64,000 nt of DNA from Eubacterium saphenum ATCC 49989 (GTDB lineage Bacteria; Bacillota; Clostridia; Peptostreptococcales; Anaerovoracaceae), in assembly GCA_000161975.1 (NCBI GenBank), contig GG688422.1, positions 803,824-867,823 on the forward strand, written 5' to 3'. How positions within the stretch are numbered: the first letter of the stretch is position 1; each line of letters starts with the position of its first letter. This document shows, one piece after another, positions 1-9,272 of this stretch. The notes beneath the pieces are model-generated. The model saw only the letters and a program-made list of their open reading frames with translations. It did no database searches and was not told the origin of the DNA. A program made the translations under genes and the position numbers.

Positions 1-2
1 AC

Positions 3-566
3 ATACGTGAAATGACGGAACGTGATTTAATGCGTCAGGTTAGCTTGGTCTTTCAGGACGTGTATCTCTTCAACCAAAGTATTCGGGATAATATCAAAAT
101 AGGTATTCCTGAAGCATCGGATGAAGAAGTTGTCAGGGCGGCGAAAGCGGCTTGCTGCGATGAATTTATCGAGAGCCTTCCTAATGGTTATGATACGGTG
201 CTCGGAGAAGGAGGGGTTCATTTGTCAGGGGGGGAGGCTCAACGCATATCTATTGCTCGCGCGATTATTCGAAATACCCCTATTTTGGTTTTGGATGAGG
301 CTACAGCTTTTGCGGATCCTGAAAACGAGAGACTTATACAAACGGCTTTGCGTAAGCTCATGAAGGGAAGAACGGTTATTATAATAGCCCATAGACTCGG
401 AACCATAAAAGATGCCGATAATATTTTGGTGATGGATAAAGGAAAGCTCGTTGAAAGCGGAACGCATTCAGACCTTTTACAGGCAAAGGGTGTGTATTCG
501 GACATGTGGGTGAGATACACGCAATCCTTAGAATGGGGGATAGGAAAGGAGGAGGTTGCCTTATGA
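3..566 (+). CDS. ABC exporter ATP-binding domain, C-terminal part (gene begins upstream)
   Basis: Only the last ~187 residues are in the window, in frame from base 3. They are the end of a nucleotide-binding domain: Q-loop VFQDVYLFN, signature LSGGEAQR, Walker B LVLDEATAFADPE and H-loop IIAHR. The form DEATAFADPENE, instead of the usual DEATSALD, is one I associate with the IrtAB/YbtPQ (siderophore/heme) class of exporter-fold ABC proteins; this is family knowledge, not proof of substrate. The stop overlaps the start of the next transporter gene (ATGA at 563-566), so the two are almost certainly translated together and form a heterodimer in the membrane. The missing N-terminal part should hold the membrane domain and Walker A. 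Confidence 0.9.
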   Translation: MREMTERDLMRQVSLVFQDVYLFNQSIRDNIKIGIPEASDEEVVRAAKAACCDEFIESLPNGYDTVLGEGGVHLSGGEAQRISIARAIIRNTPILVLDEATAFADPENERLIQTALRKLMKGRTVIIIAHRLGTIKDADNILVMDKGKLVESGTHSDLLQAKGVYSDMWVRYTQSLEWGIGKEEVAL

Positions 567-2299
567 AGATGTTTAGAAATTCATTGTTATTGGATAAAGA
601 TGCAGAAAAAGGGCTGAGAGCTGCAGCGGTATCCTGCTTTTTTACAAGCCTTTCGTTGATGATTCCTTTCATGATTACTATAAGGCTATGCATAGAGGTT
701 TTAAACCCTCTAATCGGGGAAGATGTTTCCTGGAATAAAATATGGATACTGTTTGGAGCCGGCATAGTAGCCTTTATTATAGTCTTTTTGCTTTCAAAGC
801 ATGACTATTTGAAAACATATGTATTTTCTTATAATCAGTCAGAGGCAACCAGACTTCGTGTAGCGGAGAAAATGCTGAAGCTCCCTATGAGCTTTTTTAA
901 CGCAAGAGATTTGAGCGAGTTATCTTCCAATATTATGACGGACTGTACGAATATTGAAACGGCTACCTCAAGTATCGTGCCGCAGCTTCTTGCGAACATA
1001 GCATCCTCAGTGTTTGTCTTAATATGTCTTGCGTTTTTTGATTGGAGGATGGTGTTATCCATATTTGCTATGCTTCCGATTGCGGCGCTCGTTTTTTGGA
1101 TGAGTCGTAAGCTTCAAAACCGCTTGTTTGTAAAACATATTTCCGCAAAGCTTGCATCGGAAAAACAATCCCAAGAGTATCTGGACGGTATTAAAGTGAT
1201 ACGTTCCTGCAACCTAGGCGGAGAGAAATACAAAAAGCTTGATGAGGCTTTCACAGAATTGCGAAAAGTGGCTATTCGCATAGAGCTCGCTTCAGGTTCT
1301 GTCATGGCATTGTCATCAATGTTGCTTAGATCGGGCATCGGTATCACTGTTTTCGTGGGTGTGCATCTGCTAACCGCAGGGCGGATCGATTTTCTCGTAA
1401 TGCTTATGTTTTTGATAATTGTAAGTAGAATTTATGGTCCTATCCTTACAGTGCTGACCTTGTTGCCGGATATACTTTATTTGAAAGCTTCTTCTAAGCG
1501 CATTCGTGCTTTGATGGAAAGCCAAGCAATGACGGGAGAAGTCGGTATTCCGATTGAAAATATGGATATATCTTTTGATAATGTGAGTTTTGCATACGGT
1601 GAGGAAAACGTGCTCAATGAAGTGAGCTTCACGGCAAAACCCGGGCAAATTACAGCGCTTGTGGGACCTTCAGGTAGCGGTAAAAGTACTATTTCGAAGC
1701 TTGCAGCGAGATTTTGGGATGCAGATGATGGAAGGGTTAATGTAGGAGGTGTGAATGTAAAGGATCTCGATCCTGAATATTTAATGAAGCATTTTTCCTT
1801 CGTATTCCAGGATGTTATTCTCTTCAATGATACTATAGAAAATAATATTCGTATTGGAAACCTCAATGCAGGTGAGGAAGAAATAAGAGCAGCAGCCAAG
1901 GCGGCTTGTTGTGACGAGTTTATAGAAAAACTTCCGGACGGGTATCAAACCATGCTCGGTGAAAACGGAGCGACGCTTTCAGGGGGAGAAAGACAGCGCA
2001 TTTCAATAGCAAGGGCTTTGCTCAAAGATGCACCCGTTGTAATACTTGACGAAGCAACCGCATCGCTTGATCCTGAAAACGAGGTGTTCGTTCAAAAAGC
2101 GATTAACAGGCTTGTAGCCCAAAAGACCGTTTTAGTAATAGCGCACAGGCTACGTACCATTCTCCATGCAGATCATATTGTGGTGCTTGAGAACGGGAAG
2201 GTTATAGAAGAAGGGAAAGGCGAAGAACTGCTTGCAAATAACGGGTTGTTTTCGAAAATGTATAATACCCAACAAAGTAATTGCGAGTGGGGAGTTTGA
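563..2299 (+). CDS. ABC transporter ATP-binding/permease protein (heterodimer partner)
   Basis: 578 residues, a full-length half-transporter. The N-terminal ~310 residues hold about six membrane segments. The ATPase domain follows with Walker A GPSGSGKST, Q-loop FVFQDVILFN, signature LSGGERQR, Walker B VVILDEATASLDPE and H-loop IAHR. I chose ATG 563 because it overlaps the upstream stop (ATGA) and sits behind GGAGG at about 550-555; an in-frame start further up at 506 would lie deep inside the upstream gene. With its partner it should export or import a small molecule, perhaps a metal-siderophore or peptide. The partner has the unusual ADPE Walker B extension while this one has the canonical SLDPE, so the two ATP sites are probably not equivalent. 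Confidence 0.93.
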   Translation: MKMFRNSLLLDKDAEKGLRAAAVSCFFTSLSLMIPFMITIRLCIEVLNPLIGEDVSWNKIWILFGAGIVAFIIVFLLSKHDYLKTYVFSYNQSEATRLRVAEKMLKLPMSFFNARDLSELSSNIMTDCTNIETATSSIVPQLLANIASSVFVLICLAFFDWRMVLSIFAMLPIAALVFWMSRKLQNRLFVKHISAKLASEKQSQEYLDGIKVIRSCNLGGEKYKKLDEAFTELRKVAIRIELASGSVMALSSMLLRSGIGITVFVGVHLLTAGRIDFLVMLMFLIIVSRIYGPILTVLTLLPDILYLKASSKRIRALMESQAMTGEVGIPIENMDISFDNVSFAYGEENVLNEVSFTAKPGQITALVGPSGSGKSTISKLAARFWDADDGRVNVGGVNVKDLDPEYLMKHFSFVFQDVILFNDTIENNIRIGNLNAGEEEIRAAAKAACCDEFIEKLPDGYQTMLGENGATLSGGERQRISIARALLKDAPVVILDEATASLDPENEVFVQKAINRLVAQKTVLVIAHRLRTILHADHIVVLENGKVIEEGKGEELLANNGLFSKMYNTQQSNCEWGV

Positions 2300-2357
2300 C
2301 AATACGCATGTAAGGATAGAGGATATTAATAATAATTTGATATGGTGTCAAACCTTT

Positions 2358-2397
2358 AATAATGGTGAGATTATTCTCGCCATTATTGACTTTTTAT
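2358..2397 (+). terminator. Rho-independent terminator after the ABC operon
   Basis: A 13-bp stem with one G-T pair (AATAATGGTGAGA / TCTCGCCATTATT, loop TTAT) is followed by GACTTTTTA. It lies 60 bases after the stop of the second ABC gene. Confidence 0.75.
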
Positions 2398-2491
2398 AGC
2401 TAAATGTACATAGTTCTACTGAGGCGGGAGGTTTAAAGTTTACCGAGAAAAGGAAGCGGACAAAGCATGAAATATTTGTTCTCGTGAGTAG

Positions 2492-2497
2492 TATAAT
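2492..2497 (+). promoter_or_regulatory. Probable -10 box (TATAAT) for the small ORF at 2541
   Basis: A perfect TATAAT lies 44 bases before the start of the small ORF. No convincing -35 at 16-18 bp was found, so this rests on the -10 and its position after a terminator. Confidence 0.4.
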
Positions 2498-2540
2498 GGA
2501 AACATAAAATATTTAGAGAAAAATGAAGGAGGTAAATGGA

Positions 2541-2708
2541 ATGGATGAAATAAGTAAAGATCCAAAGCAATACATAAAAAGGATGAGAAGTAGGGATGAA
2601 CAACTTAGTTTGAAGTGGGGTACAATTTGTACCCCGGTAAAGATGGTTGCGGCAGAAATGTCAAAACTTATAGAGGATGTTGTAAGGGAACCTATGGGTA
2701 AATTGTAA
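2541..2708 (+). CDS. Small hypothetical protein (55 aa)
   Basis: 55 residues beginning MDEISKDPKQ and ending VVREPMGKL. ATG 2541 was chosen because AAGGAGGT at 2526-2533 is well spaced for it; the in-frame start at 2523 would place that site inside the coding region. The protein is charged with an amphipathic C-terminal half and no membrane segment or signal peptide. I do not recognise a family. It sits between the ABC operon and rpiB with its own -10 box and good ribosome binding site, which is why I believe it is real. It may be cotranscribed with rpiB, 80 bases downstream. Confidence 0.6.
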   Translation: MDEISKDPKQYIKRMRSRDEQLSLKWGTICTPVKMVAAEMSKLIEDVVREPMGKL

Positions 2709-2745
2709 GGAGGGAGAAAATGACCCGCAGGTGTAGCAAAAAATG

Positions 2746-2754
2746 TGGTATACT
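2746..2754 (+). promoter_or_regulatory. Extended -10 promoter (TGG TATACT) for rpiB
   Basis: TGG followed by TATACT gives an extended -10 element 34 bases upstream of the rpiB start. No good -35 was seen, which is tolerable for extended -10 promoters. Confidence 0.45.
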
Positions 2755-2788
2755 TATTGGGATATATAAGTAGTTTCGGAGGAAGAGA

Positions 2789-3223
2789 ATGATAGTTGTA
2801 CTGGCGGCGGATCATGGAGGAGCAAACCTTAAAAATGAGTTGGCTGCGGTTCTTAGAGATAAGGGCTACAAGATTCTTGATCTCGGCACGAATGATGCTG
2901 AAGTCTCCGTTGACTATCCTGTATATGCGAAGGAAGCGGCGTTACTTGTAGCAGAAGGCAAAGCTGATAGAGGCATAGTGTGCTGCGGGTCGGGTATTGG
3001 CGTGAGCATCGCATCCAACAGAGTGCGAGGTGTGAGGTGTGCGCTCTGCATGGATGAAAACATGGCAGAGTTGTCAAGGAGGCATAATGATGCAAACATG
3101 CTGGCACTTGGAGGACGATTGTTAGATGTCGAAAAAGCCAAAAGAATCATGGAAAGCTGGCTTGAAACGAAATTCGAAGGCGGCAGGCATAAAAGGCGAA
3201 TAGATATGATAGATGGTATTTAA
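2789..3223 (+). CDS. rpiB: Ribose-5-phosphate isomerase B
   Basis: 144 residues, usual length for RpiB/LacAB sugar-phosphate isomerases. It interconverts ribose 5-phosphate and ribulose 5-phosphate in the cytoplasmic pentose phosphate pathway. Visible motifs are the N-terminal ADHGG, VDYP, the active-site loop VCCGSGIGVSIASN, RHNDANMLALGG and the C-terminal FEGGRHKRRI. The start has a GGAGGAAGAG ribosome binding site. Next downstream is upp, so the pair gives ribose-phosphate and nucleobase salvage functions. An allose-6-phosphate isomerase or LacB subunit is the alternative, but the lone gene and motif set favour RpiB. Confidence 0.93.
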   Translation: MIVVLAADHGGANLKNELAAVLRDKGYKILDLGTNDAEVSVDYPVYAKEAALLVAEGKADRGIVCCGSGIGVSIASNRVRGVRCALCMDENMAELSRRHNDANMLALGGRLLDVEKAKRIMESWLETKFEGGRHKRRIDMIDGI

Positions 3224-3305
3224 GGTAAACTTAAGTACCATTATTATATATGGAGAAAATTTATAGGTAGAATGCATTAAATGCAACAGAAAGGGAAGGT
3301 GCAAA

Positions 3306-3935
3306 ATGGGTAAATTACACGTTATGGAACATCCGCTTATAAAACATAAGATAAGCATGTTGAGGGACGAATCTACAAATACTAATGCCTTTAGGATTTT
3401 GGCAAAGGAGATAGCAATATTAATGGGATATGAAGCGACTAAGAAACTTAAGCTTAAATCCATAAACATCACCACGCCGATCTGCGATACGGTAGGTAGC
3501 GTACTTGACGGAGAGGATATTGCGGTGGTGCCCATATTAAGAGCAGGGCTTGGAATGGTGGATAGTATGTTGACACTTGTACCTACGGCTAAAGTTGGAC
3601 ACATAGGACTGTATAGAGATCCGGATACGCACGAGCCTGTAGAGTATTATTGCAAACTACCTAAAAAGATTGAAGATAGAGAAATATTTGTAGTGGATCC
3701 TATGCTCGCTACCGGAGGAAGCGCTATAGCCGCAATAGATTTTGTAAAAAAACACGGCGGCAAAAAAATAACGGCAATGTTTTTAATTGCTGCGCCCGAA
3801 GGGATAGATGCGCTTCAAAATGCACACCCCGACGTGGACATCTATGTTGCGGCAAAGGATGAAAAGTTAAATAAAAACGCATACATCGTACCGGGTCTTG
3901 GAGATGCAGGCGATAGAATTTACGGCACTAAATAA
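3306..3935 (+). CDS. upp: Uracil phosphoribosyltransferase
   Basis: 209 residues, the standard UPRT length. It makes UMP from uracil and PRPP for pyrimidine salvage. The PRPP-binding loop is visible as VVDPMLATGGSAIAA near residue 130, and the C-terminal uracil-binding segment ends YIVPGLGDAGDRIYGTK. The N-terminus reads HPLIKHKISMLRD, typical of the family. Start ATG 3306 follows AAAGGGAAGG. It lies between rpiB and tyrS, all on the same strand. Confidence 0.96.
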   Translation: MGKLHVMEHPLIKHKISMLRDESTNTNAFRILAKEIAILMGYEATKKLKLKSINITTPICDTVGSVLDGEDIAVVPILRAGLGMVDSMLTLVPTAKVGHIGLYRDPDTHEPVEYYCKLPKKIEDREIFVVDPMLATGGSAIAAIDFVKKHGGKKITAMFLIAAPEGIDALQNAHPDVDIYVAAKDEKLNKNAYIVPGLGDAGDRIYGTK

Positions 3936-3974
3936 TAGTAGGGATACGGATAGAGAAGTTAGTAAAGGAGAAAA

Positions 3975-5231
3975 ATGTTTATTATACCTGATGAAGTGAG
4001 CAAACACGAAAATGTATTTGATGTACTTAAAGAAAGAGGCTTTATAGAGCAAACGACTCATGAAGATGAAATTAGAGAATTACTTGCAAATCAGAAAATC
4101 AAATTCTACATCGGTTTCGATCCGACGGCGGATAGCCTGCATGTAGGGCATTTCATGCAAATAATAATCATGATGTACATGCAAAAATTCGGACATACAC
4201 CTATAGTATTGGTAGGTGGCGGTACCGGCATGGTAGGTGATCCATCAGGGCGTACGGACATGCGCAAGATGATGACGGTAGAGACGGTGAGAGAGCACTG
4301 CAGAAAATTTGAGAAGCTCTTTGAAAGATTTATAGATTTTTCAGATAACAAGGCTATAGCCATAAACAATGCAGACTGGCTTATGAACTTAAATTACATA
4401 GATTTCTTAAGAGAGATAGGCAGCCAATTCTCGGTAAACAGAATGCTGTCGGCAGAGTGCTTTAAGCAGCGTCTTAAAAAGGGCTTGAGTTTCCTTGAGT
4501 TTAACTATATGCTGATGCAGGCGTACGATTTTCTGGTATTGTACAGGAATCTGGATTGCAAGATGCAATTCGGCGGAGATGATCAATGGTCGAACATACT
4601 TGCAGGAGTTGATCTTGTGAGGCGTAAAGAGCAGGGACAGGTATTCGGCATGACATTTTCATTGCTTACAAATAGTCAGGGGAAAAAGATGGGCAAAACG
4701 GCAAGCGGAGCGCTTTGGCTCGATGCAAATAAAACCAGCGCATACGAGTTTTACCAATACTGGAGAAATGTGGAAGATGAAGATGTTAAGAAGTGCTTGA
4801 AGATGCTTACATTCTTACCGATAGAGGAAATTGAAGCCATGACCTGTGAAAAAGGCGAGAATATAAATAAGGCCAAGGAAGTACTTGCGTATGAAGTGAC
4901 TAAGCTCGTGCATGGAGAAGAGGTTGCAAAAAATACTGAAACAGCGGTTAAGGCGGCATTTAGCGGGGAAGGCGATCTTGAAAATTTACCTACGACTGTC
5001 ATCACAGAGGACGAGGCGAAAAGCGGCATTGGGCTCATTGATTTGATGAAGAGGGCGGAGTTAATCTCAAGCAACAGTGAAGGTTTTAGATTGGTAAAGC
5101 AAGGCGGAGTAAGCATAGGAGATGTAAAGGTCGAGGACGGCAAGCGAATCATAACGGAAGGTGACTTTTCCGATAACAGCTTGGTTATAAAAAAGGGGAA
5201 AAAGGTTTACCATAGGATCGTCATAGAGTAA
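3975..5231 (+). CDS. tyrS: Tyrosine--tRNA ligase
   Basis: 418 residues, class I aminoacyl-tRNA synthetase charging tRNA-Tyr. The HIGH-like motif is HVGH in FDPTADSLHVGH (about residues 47-58), with GGDDQWSN near 210 and the KMSKS counterpart KKMGKT near 235. The C-terminal ~65 residues look like the S4 RNA-binding domain (RLVKQGGVSIGDVKVED). ATG 3975 follows AAAGGAG. The gap to upp is only 39 bases, so they are probably one transcript and there is no room for a T-box leader here. Confidence 0.97.
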   Translation: MFIIPDEVSKHENVFDVLKERGFIEQTTHEDEIRELLANQKIKFYIGFDPTADSLHVGHFMQIIIMMYMQKFGHTPIVLVGGGTGMVGDPSGRTDMRKMMTVETVREHCRKFEKLFERFIDFSDNKAIAINNADWLMNLNYIDFLREIGSQFSVNRMLSAECFKQRLKKGLSFLEFNYMLMQAYDFLVLYRNLDCKMQFGGDDQWSNILAGVDLVRRKEQGQVFGMTFSLLTNSQGKKMGKTASGALWLDANKTSAYEFYQYWRNVEDEDVKKCLKMLTFLPIEEIEAMTCEKGENINKAKEVLAYEVTKLVHGEEVAKNTETAVKAAFSGEGDLENLPTTVITEDEAKSGIGLIDLMKRAELISSNSEGFRLVKQGGVSIGDVKVEDGKRIITEGDFSDNSLVIKKGKKVYHRIVIE

Positions 5232-5256
5232 TCTAATCGGCTAAGATGTAGAGCTC

Positions 5257-5285
5257 TTGAGAGTTCTTTAGTTTTATAGTATAAT
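5257..5285 (+). promoter_or_regulatory. SigA-type promoter before the zinc-ribbon protein
   Basis: TTGAGA (5257-5262), 17-bp spacer, TATAAT (5280-5285). Transcription should begin near 5292, which rules out the possible TTG start at 5285 and supports a start at 5309 or 5321 for the next gene. Confidence 0.75.
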
Positions 5286-5320
5286 TGGAAAACAATTGTA
5301 TCGTTGAAATGGAGAGTTGT

Positions 5321-6331
5321 ATGTTTTGCACACAATGCGGTAGTGAATTACCGGAAAACAGTAAATTTTGTAATAAATGCGGAGCTGCGCAAAAGCCAAG
5401 CGTAGACGGAAACTTTATAAAAAATGAAGAAAATAAAGACTTCAGACAAATAATGGATAAGATTTATGACGAGAGGGAAGGCACCGCTTCTGCGGCTGAT
5501 GCGAAGGCTCCTGAAGGTAAGGAAGAGCATTATTTCAATACGGAACCTGCACCTGATACGGAAGGCGACGGATATGATCTGTCCGTTTTTTCAGACAAAG
5601 AAAAAATGTCGGGAGCACCCGACAGCGCTTCCGAAAAAGAGCTTGCATTCGGTATTGACGATGTGGATGCAGGTGATAAACCGGATAGCCTTACGGACAC
5701 TTTGATATTTGCACCGGATCAGCAAACTGAAAAGGAAAGAAACCGTCAGCAACTCACTCAGATGATACAGAGCGAAAAGTTTGATAATCAGATAGACGAG
5801 ATGATGACAGCCAGGAAATTATTTTTCGATGACAGGCAAAACCAAAACACGGAAGATGATTTCTTCGACGGACAGGAAGATATGGGATATGATATGGAAG
5901 CAGGAGATATGGCGGACGATTATTACGATGATGAGCTGGAACCGAGGGAAAGACCTAAGCGCAAAAAGAAAAAGGGCAAGGGCGTTGTGGTTTTCAGAAT
6001 AATAATTATATTGTTGGTCATTGCATTGGCAATGCAATGCACGCTCATAGGAGCTAAGATGTTTGCTCCGAAATCCAAGTTAGGTGGTTATGCGGATGCG
6101 TATTTCACAAAAGTAGTCGGAATGGTACAGAAGCTCACCGGTTCAACCAAGGAAAGTGAGCAGGTGAAAGACCAAAATGAAAATACTCAGAACAACCAGA
6201 ATAATCAGGACAATCAAAATAACCAAAATAATCAGAACACTCAAAACGACAAAACAAACGGTACTAATAATTCAAAGCCGACAAAAGAAAACACGCAGCA
6301 ACCACAACAGCCCAATAATACAAATCAATAA
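5321..6331 (+). CDS. Zinc-ribbon membrane protein with Asn/Gln-rich tail
   Basis: 336 residues from ATG 5321. The N-terminus MFCTQCGSELPENSKFCNKC is a classic double-CxxC zinc ribbon. An acidic, low-complexity linker of about 190 residues follows, then a basic patch (KRKKKKGKG), one hydrophobic segment and an outer tail very rich in Asn/Gln. The layout suggests a cytoplasmic zinc ribbon anchored by one transmembrane helix with an extracytoplasmic disordered tail. I chose 5321 because GGAGA precedes it and zinc-ribbon proteins usually start MFC; 5309 is possible. Function is unknown. The promoter just upstream indicates its own transcription unit, possibly running into the UPF0182 gene. Confidence 0.85.
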   Translation: MFCTQCGSELPENSKFCNKCGAAQKPSVDGNFIKNEENKDFRQIMDKIYDEREGTASAADAKAPEGKEEHYFNTEPAPDTEGDGYDLSVFSDKEKMSGAPDSASEKELAFGIDDVDAGDKPDSLTDTLIFAPDQQTEKERNRQQLTQMIQSEKFDNQIDEMMTARKLFFDDRQNQNTEDDFFDGQEDMGYDMEAGDMADDYYDDELEPRERPKRKKKKGKGVVVFRIIIILLVIALAMQCTLIGAKMFAPKSKLGGYADAYFTKVVGMVQKLTGSTKESEQVKDQNENTQNNQNNQDNQNNQNNQNTQNDKTNGTNNSKPTKENTQQPQQPNNTNQ

Positions 6332-6439
6332 TATAATGCACGCATGATGCGAAAAGAGCAGATCGCATCTATAGATAATGTAATCCAAGGGTAGTTAGGA
6401 GCGGCAGGCGGAATCCCGAGTTAAGATACAGGAGAAAAA

Positions 6440-9247
6440 GTGAAGAGGCTATTTAGATCCAAAAAGGCAACGATCATTGAGCTGGTAGTTATAGCGATAC
6501 TGTTAATTCTATTGCTTTTGCCACGGCTTATTACAGATTATTATTGGTTCGATAGCCTGGGATATAACAATGTCTTTTGGAAGGAATGGGTTACCAAGGC
6601 AATTCTAGGGGTTCCCATATTTTTGCTGGTATTTTTGGTTTCGAACGTTTGCCTGCGTGCATTGAAGTTCCAATTTATAGATAGCGGTAAAATAATAGAT
6701 GATGTGAGAAAAAGGCTTGTAAAACGTGCGGAACTTTTTATTACATTTGTATACTCCATCGGGATAACGGTGCTTGCAATAGGGCAGCTTTGGTTTAAAT
6801 TTCTTAAGTTTTCACATGCAAAATCATTTTCAATCAAAGATCCGTTTTTCGGACTGGATATTTCATTTTTTGCGTTTAAACTTGATTTTTTAAAATCACT
6901 TGCAAGCATAATCTTGGTAGCGATGCTGTTTATTGCAGTGCTCATAGTGATACATTATGTAATACTGATTGCAGTGGAAGCGGGGTCTTCGACTCGCTCC
7001 GATTATATTCACAGTGCATCCGAAATATTTGGCAACATGGGTCATAAGTTTAAGGAGCGTGTTAATATCCAAAGTTTGGATGATGATTATCAATCCCACA
7101 GCAGTGATGACCCTAAGATAAAGGAGCTTATACATTTTTCGAAGGGGCCTCTCATAATAGTTGGAGCTTTGTTCTTTGTGATGCTTTCGCTCGATTTTTT
7201 CTTAAGACAATTTGAGCTGTTATATTCAAGCAGAGGTGTTGTTTATGGGGCAGGATATACGGATGTTCACGTGACCCTTTGGATGTATAGGATATTATCC
7301 TTGTTATCCCTTGTTGCAGCATTCACCTTCGGGTTCGGGCTTAAAAGAGGCAGCCTTAAAAAGGCGATTAAATTGCCGGTAGCTTTGATCGTGATCTTTA
7401 TCGTAGGAAACATTTCAGCGGCTTTGGTTCAGGCATTGGTGGTAGCTCCGGGAGAAATTTCTAAGGAGAGTAAGTATTTAAAACGAAATATACAATATAC
7501 ACAGAAGGCGTACGCTCTAGATAAGGTACAAACCAAGCAGTTTAGCGCATCTTCTAAATTGACTTCCGATGATATTAAAAACAATCAGTCCACCATAAAA
7601 AACATTCGAATAAATGATTTTGAAACGGCACAGACGTTTTACAACCAAACTCAGGCAATAAGACAGTACTATACCTTCCCGGATGTGAATGTGGATAGAT
7701 ATAACATAGGCGGCAAGTATACTCAGACGTTCATAGCGTCGAGGGAAATAGATGAATCCAAGATTACGGATACATGGGTGAATAAAAACCTTAAGTACAC
7801 ACATGGATATGGAGCTACATTATCCAGGGTAGACAAGGTAACGGATAACGGGCAGCCCGATTTGCTTCTTAAAAACATTCCACCTGAAACGGACGAGAAG
7901 GAAATCAAAATAAAGAGACCGGAAATATATTTTGGCAAAAAGACGAACGAATATTCACTTGTAAATACTCTTGAAGAGGAGTTCGACTATCCGGATGGCG
8001 ATAAAAACAAGTATTGCAAATACAAAGGGAAGGCGGGAATCAAATTAAATCCATTTAAGAGAGCCCTGTTTGCATTGAGGCAGAAATCGGTAAAACTCAT
8101 GGTTTCAGGAAGCGTTACATCTAAGTCTAAAATAATCATAAACAAGAACATAGAAAAGCGGGTAAAGGAGATAATGCCATTTTTAGAGTATGATAAATCT
8201 CCATACATAGTTATATCTGAAGAGAGACTATTCTGGATAATAGATGCTTATACTACGAATAACAGGTATCCATATTCAGAACCGTACGATGCAAAGAGCG
8301 GTAATAATTACATACGTAATTCCGTGAAGGTGGTAGTGGATGCATATAATGGCGATACCACTTACTATGCTATGGATAAGGATGACCCGGTGCTTGAAAC
8401 GTATAGAGGCATATATCCGACGTTGTTTAAAGATGGAGATAAGATGCCGAATACTCTTAAAAAACATATAAGGTATCCAAACAGACTGTTTAAAATTCAG
8501 GCGGATATATATAGAAGATATCATATGAACAGCCCAAGCGTGTTTTATCAGAATGAAGATGTATGGGATATAGCCGAGCAAATTTTCGGAACCCGAGAGA
8601 CAAAGATGAAGCCGACGTATTATATACTCAGACTGCCGGGTGAAAAAAAAGAAGAGTTTGTGAACACCTTGCCGTATACTCCTAAGCATAAGAAAAACAT
8701 GACGGGGCTTTTGGTAGCCAGAAATGATAACGGTAATTATGGAAAGCTAGTGCTTTACAAGCTCCCTAAAAATAAGTTGATATATGGACCTGCACAGATA
8801 GAAGCGCAGATCGATCAAAATACCGAGATTTCTAAAGAATTTTCGCTTTGGAATTCGTCAGGTTCTACATATACTAGGGGTGACATGTTTGTAATCCCTA
8901 TAGAAGATTCGCTGATGTATGTGGAACCCGTTTATCTTGAATCGACCAACTCGGCAATTCCTGAGGTAAAGAGGGTTATAGCTGTATACGACAATAAGAT
9001 AGCGTATAAGAAAACTTTGTCTGAAGCAATGAGTGCATTGTTCGGATCATCGCTTGAAAAACAGGAAGCCGCAAGCACCAAACCGGGCGCTAAAAGTAAG
9101 GACGGCGATAAAGACTCTAAAAAGCTCGGTGAAGAAGCCAACGAGATCTTTAAAAAGGCGCTAAGTGCTCAAAAAGACGGAGACTGGGCAGAGTATGGAA
9201 GGTTACAAAAGAAACTACAAAAGATATTAGCGAAATTAGCTCGTTAA
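6440..9247 (+). CDS. UPF0182 family integral membrane protein
   Basis: 935 residues, GTG start behind CAGGAGAAAAA. Around seven hydrophobic segments occupy the first ~340 residues, followed by a large hydrophilic, presumably extracytoplasmic part. The architecture, the length (family about 900-1000) and phrases such as LITDYYWFDSLGY, VPIEDSLMYVEPVYLES and a C-terminal segment FKKALSAQKDGDWAEYGRLQ match the COG1615/UPF0182 family, found in actinobacteria, cyanobacteria and some clostridia. No biochemical role is established to my knowledge. The C-terminal ~60 residues before the end are Lys/Ser rich. It follows the zinc-ribbon gene by ~110 bases. Confidence 0.9.
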   Translation: MKRLFRSKKATIIELVVIAILLILLLLPRLITDYYWFDSLGYNNVFWKEWVTKAILGVPIFLLVFLVSNVCLRALKFQFIDSGKIIDDVRKRLVKRAELFITFVYSIGITVLAIGQLWFKFLKFSHAKSFSIKDPFFGLDISFFAFKLDFLKSLASIILVAMLFIAVLIVIHYVILIAVEAGSSTRSDYIHSASEIFGNMGHKFKERVNIQSLDDDYQSHSSDDPKIKELIHFSKGPLIIVGALFFVMLSLDFFLRQFELLYSSRGVVYGAGYTDVHVTLWMYRILSLLSLVAAFTFGFGLKRGSLKKAIKLPVALIVIFIVGNISAALVQALVVAPGEISKESKYLKRNIQYTQKAYALDKVQTKQFSASSKLTSDDIKNNQSTIKNIRINDFETAQTFYNQTQAIRQYYTFPDVNVDRYNIGGKYTQTFIASREIDESKITDTWVNKNLKYTHGYGATLSRVDKVTDNGQPDLLLKNIPPETDEKEIKIKRPEIYFGKKTNEYSLVNTLEEEFDYPDGDKNKYCKYKGKAGIKLNPFKRALFALRQKSVKLMVSGSVTSKSKIIINKNIEKRVKEIMPFLEYDKSPYIVISEERLFWIIDAYTTNNRYPYSEPYDAKSGNNYIRNSVKVVVDAYNGDTTYYAMDKDDPVLETYRGIYPTLFKDGDKMPNTLKKHIRYPNRLFKIQADIYRRYHMNSPSVFYQNEDVWDIAEQIFGTRETKMKPTYYILRLPGEKKEEFVNTLPYTPKHKKNMTGLLVARNDNGNYGKLVLYKLPKNKLIYGPAQIEAQIDQNTEISKEFSLWNSSGSTYTRGDMFVIPIEDSLMYVEPVYLESTNSAIPEVKRVIAVYDNKIAYKKTLSEAMSALFGSSLEKQEAASTKPGAKSKDGDKDSKKLGEEANEIFKKALSAQKDGDWAEYGRLQKKLQKILAKLAR

Positions 9248-9272
9248 TGCATATCAGGTAAGTGAGGTAATT

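Noticed and set aside
2720..2773. 17-codon ORF after AAGGAGGG before rpiB
   Set aside because: It overlaps the probable extended -10 element of rpiB and has no protein-like features; not listed as a gene.
3936..3974. T-box leader before tyrS
   Set aside because: Only 39 bases separate upp and tyrS, too short for a T-box.
6172..6260. Asn/Gln repeats at the end of the zinc-ribbon protein as a tandem DNA repeat or CRISPR-like array
   Set aside because: They are in-frame low-complexity codons (AAT/AAC/CAG) without regular unit length.
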